Part shown: positions 1 through 9,295 of the stretch, piece after piece
Position numbering within the stretch: position 1 is the first letter of the stretch
How the letters are laid out: each line of letters opens with the position of its first letter
NCBI GenBank assembly: GCA_903772945.1
Contig: CAICTM010001254.1
Span: 1-32,998 of the forward strand
Source: Seminavis robusta
Taxonomy: Eukaryota; Bacillariophyta; Bacillariophyceae; Naviculales; Naviculaceae
Direction of reading: 5' to 3'
Length of the DNA stretch: 32,998 bases
Notes under the pieces: generated by a model
What the model saw: the letters and a program-made list of their open reading frames with translations, nothing else
Told to the model about the DNA's origin: nothing
Databases searched by the model: none
Program-made: the position numbers and the translations under genes

Positions 1-2112
1 GTGGCTTTGGGGAAATGCCTTTTCCGGTCAATTGCCAACGGAGATTGGATTGCTGACCAGTCTGACTGTTTTTCAAGCAGGCAGAAACTCTCTTACAGGT
101 CTCATCCCCTCGGAGCTTGGGCTATTGACCAGCATGGAAAGATTGGACCTTTACGAAAATGCCTTTTCCGGTCAATTGCCACGGAGATTGGATTGCTGAC
201 GGCCTGACTAGTTTCCAAGCACCAAGAATCTCTCTTACAGGTCCCACCCCCTCCGAGCTTGGGCTATTGACCAGCATGGGTAGATTGATCCTTTTCGAAA
301 ATGCCTTTTCCGGTCAATTGCCCAGTGAGATTGGATTGCTGACCGGCCTGGCGGATTTTCAACCAGCCAGAAACTCTCTTACAGGTCCCATCCCTTCGGA
401 GCTTGGGCTATTGACCAGCATGGAAATATTGTACCTTTTGGAAAATGCCTTTTCCGGTCAATTGCCCAGTGAGATTGGATTGCTGACCGGCCTGACTAGT
501 TTTTCAGCCTCCAGAAACTCTCTTACAGGTCCCATCCCCTCCGTGCTTGGGATATTGACCAGCATGGAAATATTGCACCTTTTCGAAAATGCCTTTACCG
601 GTCAATTGCCCAGTGAGATTGGATTGCTGACCGGCTGAGGATTTTCAAGCATCCAGCAACTCTCTTAATGGCTCCATCCCTTCGAGCTTGGGCTTTTGAC
701 CAGCATCGAAATATTGCGCCTTTGGGGAATGCCTTTTCCGGTCGATTGCCAACGGAGATTGGATTGCTGACCAGCCTGACCGAGTTTCAAGCAGCCAGAA
801 ACTCTCTTACAGGTCCCATCCCCTCGGAGGTTGGGCTATTGACCAACATGGAAATATTGTACCTTTTGGAAAATGCCTTTTCCGGTCAATTGCCAACAGA
901 GATTGGATTGCTGACCGGCGTGAAGGATTTTCAAGCATCCAGAACTCTCTTAATGGTCCATCCCTCGGAGCTTGGGCTTTTGACCAGCATGGAAATATTT
1001 ACCTTTGGGGAAATGGCTTTTCCAGTCAATTGCCCAGTGAGATGGATTGCTAACTGGCCTGAAGGATTTTCAAGCATCCAGCAACTCTCTTAATGGCTCC
1101 ATCCCTTCGGAGCTTGGGCTTTCGACCAGCATGGAAATATTGCGCCTTTGGGGAAATGCCTTTTCCGGTCAATTGCGCAGTGAGATTGGATTGCTAACTG
1201 ACCTGACGGATTTTCAAGCATCCAGCAACTCTTTTAATGGCTCCATCCCTTCGGAGCTTGGGCTTTTGACCAGCATCGAAATATTGCGCCTTTGGGGAAA
1301 TGCCTTTTCCGGTCAATTGCCAACAGAGATTGGATTGCTGACCGACGTGAAGGATTTTCAAGCATCCAGCAACTCTCTTAATGGATCATACCTCGGAGCT
1401 TGGGCTTTTGACCAGCATGAAATATTGCGCCTTTGGGGAAATGCCTTTTCCGGAAATTGCCCAGTGACTTGTATTGCTGACCAGGCTGACTGTTTTTCAA
1501 GCACCAGAAACTCTCTTACAGGTCCCATCCTCCTGAGTTGGGCTATTGACCACATGGAAATATTTTACCTTCGGGGAAATGCTTTTCCGGTCAATTGCCC
1601 AGTGAGCTTGGGTTGCTGACTCGAATGAAAGAAATGAGCCTGAGAAGCAATGAATTTGATGCCCCCCAATTTGATGCCCCCCTGCCCAGTGAGCTGGGAC
1701 AGTTGACAGACTTTTTTGGTCTGTGGCTCAATGACTGTAACATTACAGGCTCTATTCCCAGTGAGTTTGGTTTGATGTCGTCTTTGCAGGTTCTGAATCT
1801 GCGCAACAACTCCCTAGGTGGGGTTGTCCCCTCAGAACTGGGACGAATTGAACAGTTGAGGGAACTTGATCTATCAAGTCTACCTCTGTTGAGTGGGTCA
1901 TTTCCATTTGATACCTTTGTCAAAACCTTGCCTCTCTAAACATTTCTGGCAGCAATGGTTTAGAAGGAACCATTCCCAAAGAGCTCTGCTTCCTCCAAAA
2001 CTCCTCTTGCTCCTATGATCTTTTCTCTGCTCCAGGCTTACTTTGTTCCATGAGCTTTGACTGTTCTACCTTGGTCTGTGGATGTGATTGTGCCTGTTCC
2101 AATGATCTGTGA
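1..2112 (+). pseudogene. LRR protein, C-terminal part, frameshifted
   Basis: The reading frame is a chain of 24-residue plant-type leucine-rich repeats (core 'SLTGPIPSELGLLTSM' alternating with 'AFSGQLPSEIGLLTGL'), entering from beyond the left edge. After about 1620 the repeats become more diverse. The chain ends in a Cys-rich tail (C-G-C-D-C-A-C-S-N-D-L) with a TGA at 2110-2112. Family knowledge: such proteins in diatoms carry an LRR ectodomain and usually one membrane span, with unknown ligands. The frame is broken many times: near 191, 638, 680, 948, 1041, 1385, 1600 and 1925. Almost every break is a missing base in a short homopolymer compared with the neighbouring unit. It is either a decayed gene or an intact gene with consensus errors; the even spread of errors slightly favours the latter. 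The window holds no start codon for it. Confidence 0.8.
14..1620 (+). repeat. 144-bp tandem repeat inside LRR gene, about 12 units
   Basis: The phrase 'aatgccttttccggtcaatt' or a close variant recurs at about 14, 158, 300, 444, 588, 728, 872, 1014, 1156, 1300, 1441 and 1580. The period is 144 bp (two LRRs, 48 residues) where intact and 140-143 bp where bases are missing. Units are highly similar, so the array is recent or kept uniform by gene conversion. Confidence 0.85.
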
Positions 2113-2907
2113 CATGTTTGGTAGCAACCAGAAGGAGCAACACAATTGGATCCTAATCGTACCCTTATGTAATCTCCCCGATCGTTTACAATTAAATTGA
2201 ATCATTCCTGTTGCAAAGAGCTATAGCTAGCTATATAGAAGGACAGGCACTGATACTGGAGGTCAATGTGAGCCATTGCGGCACTTTGGAAGTAGATCTA
2301 CTGTACATATTATGAAACTATTTTTAGATTCACATGGGAGCATTCGTAGTGTCGTTTGAAGACGATGTACTTTCATTTATACTTTTTGTGAGAGAGTGCT
2401 GATCATTGTCCTGCATTTTGTGGATCCATTGCCTTGCCCTTCAAAAGATACCAAAAGGCCACTCCTGGCCAACCAATACAACGGCACAGTACGAGTAGTG
2501 ATAATAACCAACGGTATTCAATTTGCTAAACTTGCTTTCCTTCTTGCTAGCTAGTGGTGGACTGCCTCCTTTCAGCCGCTCGATCTATGCATATAGTTGG
2601 CATCTGCCAGCATGTTGATGGATGGTTGGAAACCAAGATCACCAGCTGGCTATTAGCCAGTAGCAAATTGGCATACTTACGGTAGTTACCGCCTTCAAAG
2701 TGAATGGAAAGCTTTGCTGTAGAGTACGAGACGATACGTAGGGAAGTTGCGCAGCCGCTGTGCCCGGGTGCATGATACAGCGCCCATCGGCAATGTATAT
2801 TCACTGGTACACTTCCATAGCGTAGAATTGAAATTTTCGTCCCGCAGCGACCCATCGGCCCACGACGACCATTGGCCACCAAGCTACAAAGAGCGATCGA
2901 TGCAACC
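2113..2907. other. Intergenic region between LRR piece and the gene at 2908
   Basis: No coding region is supported here. It holds the 3' flank of the LRR piece (A/T-rich from about 2160 to 2400) and the presumed promoter of the next gene. An AGCTAGCTATATAG stretch lies near 2227-2239. Overlapping ORFs on both strands at 2547-3180 are antisense or frame shadows of the gene start and have no recognisable composition. Confidence 0.5.
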
Positions 2908-4098
2908 ATGGAAAAGGGCGACAAGGCATTCGTTGTCGGTCTCCAAAACAGACAAGACCTCAACGGAACAACGGTGAACTTGCTCGAGTGGAACCAAGCG
3001 ACGGGCCGATGGTCGGCACGAGTCGCGTCGGGTAGGAGAGAAGGGATCTGTATCAAACCAATCAATCTCAGTGCCGTGCCTCCACTCGACCCGGTAATGG
3101 TGTCGGCGATCAGTGCGAGCGTCCGTGGCGGCGACAAAATAATGTCCCAATTCACCGAAATAGGCATTATTCCCGGACAAGTGAGCTATGAGCTTTTCAT
3201 GACGTTCACCTCGTTAATGGTGAAAGCCTATGGCAATACAATGACTGAAGCCAAAGCAACTGAAATGCTGATTGAACACATTGGAAAGTTTGGTGACGCT
3301 CGGCTTGTCTGCGGCAAGCTGAAGAAGATTGCTTCTGATGCGAACGATATGACACGTTTTGGCATTGTCATACCCACACTCTCCGCCATGCTTCGAATGG
3401 ACACGGGCAAAGGCTACTTGGAGCTGATGATACGTCTCCGAGAAGGCACAATCGCACACATCAGATCCCAGCAGGCACATCTCCGACGTTTCAAGTCCCA
3501 GGTACAAGAAATTCGAGTTCAAAGCGATGACCCTTTTCAAGCTGCCATGAAGCGAATGTGCGGTAGAGAAGGCAGCAAGTCCATGTCACCAAAGCACATT
3601 GCAGAAGAGCTGGCGTGGGCGGGGATGACAGGAGACATGACCATTATCGGCGAAGAAGGTGTAGAAAAGGTGAAGTTTGACATGATTCTTCACCGTGCCT
3701 ATGTCAAATGGCTAGTTCAAGATGTTTTGCCAACGCTGGATCCTCGCGATGCCAAAGATGGAACCCTCGGCAAGTGGCACCAAGTTCTGCATTGGGAGAG
3801 TCAACTAACCGGCTCCGTCTTTGTCACTCACGATCGAGTATTCCTGGACATATCCGACGACTTTCGCATCGACCCCTGGATAGATGGGCTGGTTAAATTC
3901 GATTTGAAAACGCTGGAATCAATGCCTGGTGTCGACGCAGATAAAGCTACCCATGCTGGTCAAAAGCCCAAGCTCGGAAGGGATGGGACCGGTAAGAGAG
4001 TTTTCGGATGCAAGAAATTCAACCATGCCGGTCAGCAATCCAATCTCACTTTGCAGTTGACCGGTGAAGTCATTTATCGAATAACCCATGAACCTTAA
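2908..4098 (+). CDS. Hypothetical protein with SH3-like N-terminal motif; 3' end fused to LRR antisense
   Basis: The first in-frame ATG is at 2908; the frame is open further upstream but only from TTG. Residues about 4-50 (GDKAFVVGLQNRQDLNGTTV, then a W-x-ATGRW block and ICIKPINL) resemble the small SH3-like module with 'LNG...G...' found beside MYND or ankyrin domains in diatom proteins. The rest (about residues 60-345) is a mixed helical region I do not recognise. From about 3940-3951 onward the frame runs through the reverse complement of an LRR repeat, so the last 45-50 residues are not native and the true C-terminus was probably lost or lies elsewhere. The first 340 codons are undamaged. 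The function is unknown. It is convergent with the LRR fragment at 3919-5091. Confidence 0.6.
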   Translation: MEKGDKAFVVGLQNRQDLNGTTVNLLEWNQATGRWSARVASGRREGICIKPINLSAVPPLDPVMVSAISASVRGGDKIMSQFTEIGIIPGQVSYELFMTFTSLMVKAYGNTMTEAKATEMLIEHIGKFGDARLVCGKLKKIASDANDMTRFGIVIPTLSAMLRMDTGKGYLELMIRLREGTIAHIRSQQAHLRRFKSQVQEIRVQSDDPFQAAMKRMCGREGSKSMSPKHIAEELAWAGMTGDMTIIGEEGVEKVKFDMILHRAYVKWLVQDVLPTLDPRDAKDGTLGKWHQVLHWESQLTGSVFVTHDRVFLDISDDFRIDPWIDGLVKFDLKTLESMPGVDADKATHAGQKPKLGRDGTGKRVFGCKKFNHAGQQSNLTLQLTGEVIYRITHEP

Positions 4099-5091
4099 GT
4101 TTTCCATATTGAAGAGCTCAGATGGTAACATGTCGGCTGGAGTGCCACTAATATTGTTACGTGGCAGACTCAATACCAACAGATCAGGCAAAAGCACAAT
4201 CTCTGGTGGAACATGGGGAGTAAGCCCATCAAGTTGTAAATTCGTAATAAACAGATTTTGGAATCTGCCGTCTTGATTGCATGGGTCAAGCTTGTAAGCA
4301 AGATCGCCATCTTGGTTTGCCACCAGGAAACCACCCAAACTCACTGGAAAACCACAAACACTCATTCTCAAGTCTGCCCTCATCTTGCAGCCAATTCTCC
4401 TTGATACTGTCTGGCCAGCTGAGCCCCTCAAAGGCATAGAAAAAAGTTGCCAGAACAAAGAGTTGCTTCTTCCTCCATTCAGGTAGGTTGGTCAGATTTT
4501 GGTGATTGGACAGCCACCACCAAGCCTCGTATTGAGGGGTGCTGCTATTGCCAATGTTTGCCTGGGTGGTGCTTGGGAGTTCCATCAGAAGCAGGTCCAA
4601 ATATCCAGTTGGAGCCATGGAAGGGACTCCGGAGGGTTCCATGGATAGGTAGACTGTGGGGGTCTCTGTTGCCAATATTATTTCATTCTTCCTTGTGGAA
4701 AGACCCGCCCCAATACCAGTCCCAAGAACCAATAGAGAGACAGCAAGGATAGCACATCCAATTCTTCTGCATTGCTGCTCTTTTTGTTCCTTGATGGACT
4801 GCCTTTCTAGAGTTTCCGAGTCAACTTGGTGAGCTTGTGGAAGCATTAGGTCATTGCTGGGGTCTTCTGTCAGTGGTGTGGCTTCTACCAACCCAGCATT
4901 TGGATCACCGATGGGAGTGGTTGCTGGAGCCATTGATGGGTCCGATAGTTGTTGTTCATCGCGATGGGCATCTTGTTGGCCAGTTCTTCAGGAGTTCGTC
5001 GTAGTCCCTTTTGGTTCGTGTTGTTGCTTGTGGCTGCTATGGTTTCCTCGAGATCTCCACGGCCACTCCCATTGCTTCTGCTATCACTCAT
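3919..5091 (-). pseudogene. LRR receptor-like protein, N-terminal half, frameshifted and truncated
   Basis: Reading leftward from ATG 5091: a Ser/Asn-rich cytoplasmic leader (MSDSRSNGSGRGDLEE...); then, after a one-base frame change near 4935, an acidic segment; a single membrane span (CAILAVSLLVLGTGIGAGL); a Ser/Pro stalk; and an LRR-cap region with WWWLSNHQNLTNLPEW. A second frame change near 4310-4330 leads into DPCNQDGRFQNLF and about three LRRs. It stops at 3919, nine residues after the last recognisable LRR (LTSMGSFICVDTRH), in sequence antisense to the neighbouring gene. Known architecture: type II-like head, membrane span, LRR ectodomain. Here all but the first repeats are missing. 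It probably belongs to the same subfamily as the LRR array at 1-2112, since the 48-residue unit is the same. Confidence 0.75.
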
Positions 5092-5160
5092 GTTACTGCT
5101 GGTGGTGACTTGTGACTGCGGTGGGTTATCGTTGGAAGGGTGCCTTCCAAACCTTCCTTG

Positions 5161-5283
5161 CTAAGCAGCAATCTTGTTGGCCAGTTCTTCAGGAGTTTGT
5201 CTTTGGTTCGTGTTGTTGCTTGTCACTGCTGCAGTCTCCTCGAGATCTCCATGGTCACTTCTGATGCTGCTGCTATCGCTCAT
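5161..5283 (-). pseudogene. Tandem duplicate of the LRR protein leader (40 codons)
   Basis: A minus-strand ORF starts at ATG 5283 and stops at TAG 5161. It reads MSDSSSIRSDHGDLEETAA, then VTSNNTNQ and TPEELANK. This is a diverged copy of the leader that starts at 5091 (MSDSRSNGSGRGDLEETIAA..., TPEELANK), offset by 192 bp. It ends just after ELANK and has no membrane span. It could be a duplicated first exon, an upstream ORF in the LRR transcript, or debris from unequal crossing over. Confidence 0.65.
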
Positions 5284-5856
5284 GTTGCTATGATATTGTG
5301 CGGTCTCTGTATATATACTCTGTTATCCATCTCCTCCTTGGCTTATTTGTGTGCTCATCGCTTCTTGTCTCTCGGCCATCAAGCTGCATGCCCAGGCATT
5401 CTCGAAATCTGAATCAGTGCGGGAAAGCCTGTACTTTGAGACTTGCTTAAACTCGTGTTGACTCAGTGCCAGACGATACCTGCTGGCCAGTCACTCGAAG
5501 GAACATTGTCTTGCACCACCAGAGCTTTTCCTGCAGCACTGCGATCTTTTGCTGACATGCTGATGATACGCTTCCATGCACGCCTGGTCTTCTCTGGCTG
5601 CAGATACCCATTTTCGCTGTTGCTGGCAACACTTGGGTGGGGGTGCGCGCTGCAACCGGCGCGGTCTGAGAGTTTTCCACAAGCTAGCTAGCTAGGGAGT
5701 AAAGAAGTAAGTTAGAGGGAGGTTATGACCTTCGCCATCAGCGGTTAGCTGCTACCGTATGATAGGGGGGTTTTAGAGTAGGGAAATTATCTACGGAAGC
5801 CAGCCGGGGCCAGGCTTTTAAAAGCAAAGAACAGTCGAAATTCAGGACTAGGTTCT
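5284..5856. other. Intergenic; no supported gene
   Basis: Only short ORFs without recognisable composition lie here, such as minus 5447-5680 (77 codons). A GCTAGCTAGCTAG run occurs at about 5683-5695. From about 5769 the sequence (gttttagagtagggaa..., ggggccaggct) resembles 22030-22078, which flanks another RT remnant, so the right end is probably the 3' tail of the element at 5857. Confidence 0.4.
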
Positions 5857-6207
5857 GTGGGATCAGGGGCAAGAAATGGAGGACCATTACGGGGGGCAAA
5901 GGGTTTGGCTTTGCGGGATCCACGGAGACATAAATGGGTAGCTTTCACAAGGGCAATTGAGATACGGGTCTGCATGAAGAACATCATTTGAGAGTAGGAA
6001 AATTGAGTTTTGGAGGCAGTAGCAGAAGCAAGGCGTTGTAAGAGTATGTTGAAAGATCGAGGATGGTGATCTTTCCAGGTTGGATACGAGTGATTTATTT
6101 CGAAACCGACAGCTTGCTTTTCGTCCTTTGGCCTTGCGGGATGATTGCAGCGCACGCTGCAACGGAATAAACCAAGGCGACTTGTTCTTGGAAGCAAAGC
6201 CCCCCAA
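5857..6207 (-). mobile_element. Non-LTR-type retroelement remnant, RT C-terminus
   Basis: One minus-strand frame reads ILLQRLASATASKTQFSYS, then MQTRISIALVKATHLCLRGSR, then APDPTEPS. The 'R-[IL]-S-I-A-L-[VA]-[KR]-A-T-x(2)-CLRGSR' block is the same motif as at 30620 and 23680 in this window. I recognise it as the end of the RT protein of widespread algal non-LTR-like elements. No RT catalytic motif is present, so this is a 5'-truncated copy. The tail differs from the 'KRWDDCGAL-x-LFR' ending of the other two copies and matches the copy at 22505, so two subfamilies are present. Confidence 0.65.
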
Positions 6208-6243
6208 AAGGGAGCCAGGTATTGTTGTAGAGCTGTGACTCTT

Positions 6244-7206
6244 TCATGCCGCCAGTGCTTCTTGGCGTCGTCGAATGCTATTGGTAGTCGTGGTAGTATT
6301 GCCATTCCTCTGATTGTCAACACTACTGTGATTGTTGGCATCCATAGCACTCCAAGAACTGAGCATGTCGGAGGGTTCCTCCACTGCAGTGTCGTCGTTG
6401 TTGACACCGTAACTGTAATCTTCCAGGTCGTGGACCCCCATATCCGAGTCACTCGCGTAGGAGAGCGTAAACCAGGAGTCTGCCCGGGCGAGCATGGGCC
6501 GTCGGTTGGCGGTTGTCTTGTTGGAAGAAGGAGGCATACGAAGGGCTGGTCGACTGTTGGTCTTTTTGGTTACGAAAGAAGAAGAAGGAGTTGTACTGCT
6601 GGAGTAGCAGCTTTGGTTGGCTGCGAGACGACATGATGCTTCTCGTTCCAGTTCTTGTCGTCGGGCTGATTGGTATGCCAGAGTCGATCTTCGGTGTGCC
6701 TGATGAGGAGGACGAGGGAAAGGATGGTACAGTACCAGTATAGTTAGCAAAGGCTGCAAAAAGAAGAGGTGCCTGGATAGCTACGTGGCTGCAAGGATGG
6801 GTACTATTAATACACTGTATGCACTTACCGAGTCTGAGAGTTGCTGGTTGACATTCACTTTGGCGCTTTCAGTAGTGACAGTGACGGGGGCAACTGGAGC
6901 GGAGGATGGTTCTGTGGTCTCTTGGACTTGTATTCTTGTACTCTTCTTCTTCGCCATGAGTGGCATCACTTGCGTGGAATGAGATGTCTCGGAACAATCA
7001 GGGATTCCCCAATCATTCGATAGCCGAGCCGCGGTGCAAGTAGTGCTGGCAGTCACCGACGAGGAAGGGGAAGACGAATTAGGGCACTTTGTCCTGCAGG
7101 GCTTGCTGCCATCAAGACTACTGCTCTTCACGCATTCACGGTGATCATTATGGTGGCACTCTTCCTCCACGGGGTGAGAAACTTGCATGGATTGGCATTG
7201 GCCCAT
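6244..7206 (-). CDS. Predicted N-myristoylated Ser/Thr-rich protein (2 exons)
   Basis: Exon 1 is 7206-6829, the intron 6828-6754 (75 bp, GTAAGT...TTTTTGCAG) and exon 2 6753-6244, TGA at 6246-6244. Both junctions are phase 0. A second AG inside the intron leads to an early stop, so the later acceptor is chosen. The product is 295 residues. MGQCQS fits the N-myristoylation pattern M-G-x(3)-S, with Cys4 available for palmitoylation, which suggests membrane anchoring (inference). The middle is rich in Ser, Thr, Cys and Asn. Exon 2 holds the most conserved-looking block, RADSWFTLSYASDSDMGVHD, with acidic residues around aromatic ones, and the end is basic (IRRRQEALAA). No catalytic domain is recognisable. 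The exon-2 stop lies about 40 bp from the RT remnant on the same strand. Confidence 0.65.
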
Positions 7207-9295
7207 GTTGAGATGGCTGAGATGTTGGGACGGGGGGAAGCTGGCAAAAGACAGGGAAAGTGTGTTTTCTTCGGTGTGGAAGAATTTTGTGGGCAGCTGA
7301 GAAGACAGATTGATGCATCAAAATACTAGTAGCCAGTAGCCAGATCGATCAATGCATGGGCTATCGAGCTGCCACGCAGTACCGGTATCCATGCCGAGTC
7401 TTGGGCTCTTGGACAGTCGTAGCCATCGACAAAAATTTAATCAGCAAATCTCGAAATCTCTGCTTCTTTTGATGGGTTGTCAGTTGCGAGAACCCAAGAT
7501 TGAACAAGGTCACTTGCACGCCACCTGTGCACGTGAGTTTCTCTACATTGTACAATAACTCTGATACCAAAGGGACCTTTCCAAAATTGCTGGGTTCGTG
7601 ACAGCCACAAGGACACCACACAGTACCAGCCAGAACGGTAAGGTGAAGTAATGAATTAAATCCATTTTTACGATCAGACAAGAGAGCTCTCGAATATGAT
7701 GACTGCTTGGACAATCGCAGCATTCGGGGAAGTCCAACTCGATCCTTTTGGAGCTTCTTTTGGGCCGTTGAGCACCAATGAATTAGACTCATTCTGAAAA
7801 CTGAGAAAGACTTAGTTCTCCTAGTCAGCGAACAGAATCGAGAAGCCCAGAAGAGTCAATGATTGCCAAAGATATAAAGGTTGACTTCTTGGTAAATCCA
7901 TCCGGTCTTTTTCGATTTATCCATCCTGCATCGAGCTGGTACAGCTGCAATTGCGGAGTCGGCTTGTTAAATCCCATTATGCTCCCAATTCGTCTTACCT
8001 GCTTTTGGCTACCGGTACCAGGTACTACCAGTACTGGAGTACGGGTACGCTGTACTACAATGTCATGTTGAGGCGTTGAGGCGTACCGGTAGAGGCCAGC
8101 GCGCACTACAATTTCCATGCCACTGCCAGCAAACACCTGCCTTGGGCAACTCACGGTGGTCGGCGGGATGGTTCATGACTGTGATGGCTGGCCTGCAACC
8201 TGCAACATCGAGCCCCTACCATAGTAGCTGGCTAGCTACTGGCTAGCTAGAGATCTACATGTAACCTCTTTTTAGTTAGCACCACACCAACGCAGCTAAC
8301 CACTGGCTGCTGGTACCGTACCAATACCAAAAACGGAAGCAAAGAAAAGCAAAGAAAAAGTAGAAGCAAAGTGAAGGTCAATCGGGTGGCAACTTTTGTA
8401 CTCTTGCTTGCTTGTACTCTTTGGATCGACACAAGGAGGCGCCCAGCCATCTACCCACCATCAGATCTTGGCATCTTATTAGAACCTGCCTCTCGTGGGA
8501 GTAAAACGCACGAGCGATAGAGGTAAGTAACGAAAGCAAGCATCTCACAGAGCCCTACACGTAAGCAGCCGCAAGCACGCCTCTTTCCTTCCCACTTTCC
8601 CAGGTACAGCCTACTACCGCCCGCCGGTAGTAGCTACTTGTGGCTGAAAACAAGGTGGCAGTAGAAACGAATGGGCGGGGTGGTTGCCGCAACGCACACA
8701 AATGGACTGGAGATTGGCTGCCTGGTTGACTTTTGATTAGACTATCCATCGATCGACTCAAGCAAGCACCCAGTCAGTCAGCCTATAGCTACGTACTAAC
8801 TGCCAAAAATAGGCCGCCCGACGAATCACTGTGCGTCGCTCGTTGAGGGAACCTTGTTTGCTGTTGATTCCTCTTTCTTGGCTGGCAGCCGAGCACTGAT
8901 TGCTTTCTACATCGTTGCAAACAGCTCGACTCGACTCGACTCGAGATTTGCCAAGCATACACCAAGTACCTACCATGCCTCAGACCATGATGAAACCTCT
9001 CTGGCTAGCACTCCACTAGCTAGCAAGTACGTCCATTTCAACTTGGCAAGTTCTTCCCTCACCTGTTCTGTTCCATTTGGTTTTGCGACGGGACGGCTTG
9101 CTATGTTTCGTCTGTCCATGCATCCGAAAGATCTTTTGAGTCCAATGAATCGAATCAAATCCAGGAAGCAATGGATCTTCCTGCCACTCAATTATTTCCG
9201 AACAACACAAAAGCACAAAAAGGCAAGAGAGCGAAAGAGAGAGGTCCTCTAACCATACTAGCTAGCTAGCTGTAGTTGTAGCACCGCACGGTACA
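7207..9295. other. Long intergenic region with simple repeats
   Basis: I see no supported gene. ORFs at minus 7361-7792 (143 codons, ATG at 7792) and minus 7825-8154 (109 codons) have no low-complexity or domain signature and may be chance. The stretch is rich in GGTACC/ACCGGT-type palindromes (around 8010-8060 and 8309-8330), GCTAGCTA runs (8229-8250, 9006-9027, 9257-9271) and a CGACT microsatellite (about 8927-8943). The right part is the promoter and 5' UTR side of the DUS gene. Confidence 0.5.

Noticed and set aside
7361..8154. Two minus-strand ORFs (143 and 109 codons)
   Set aside because: No domain, no low-complexity signature typical of the local genes, no duplicate in the window and no splice partner; kept as intergenic.
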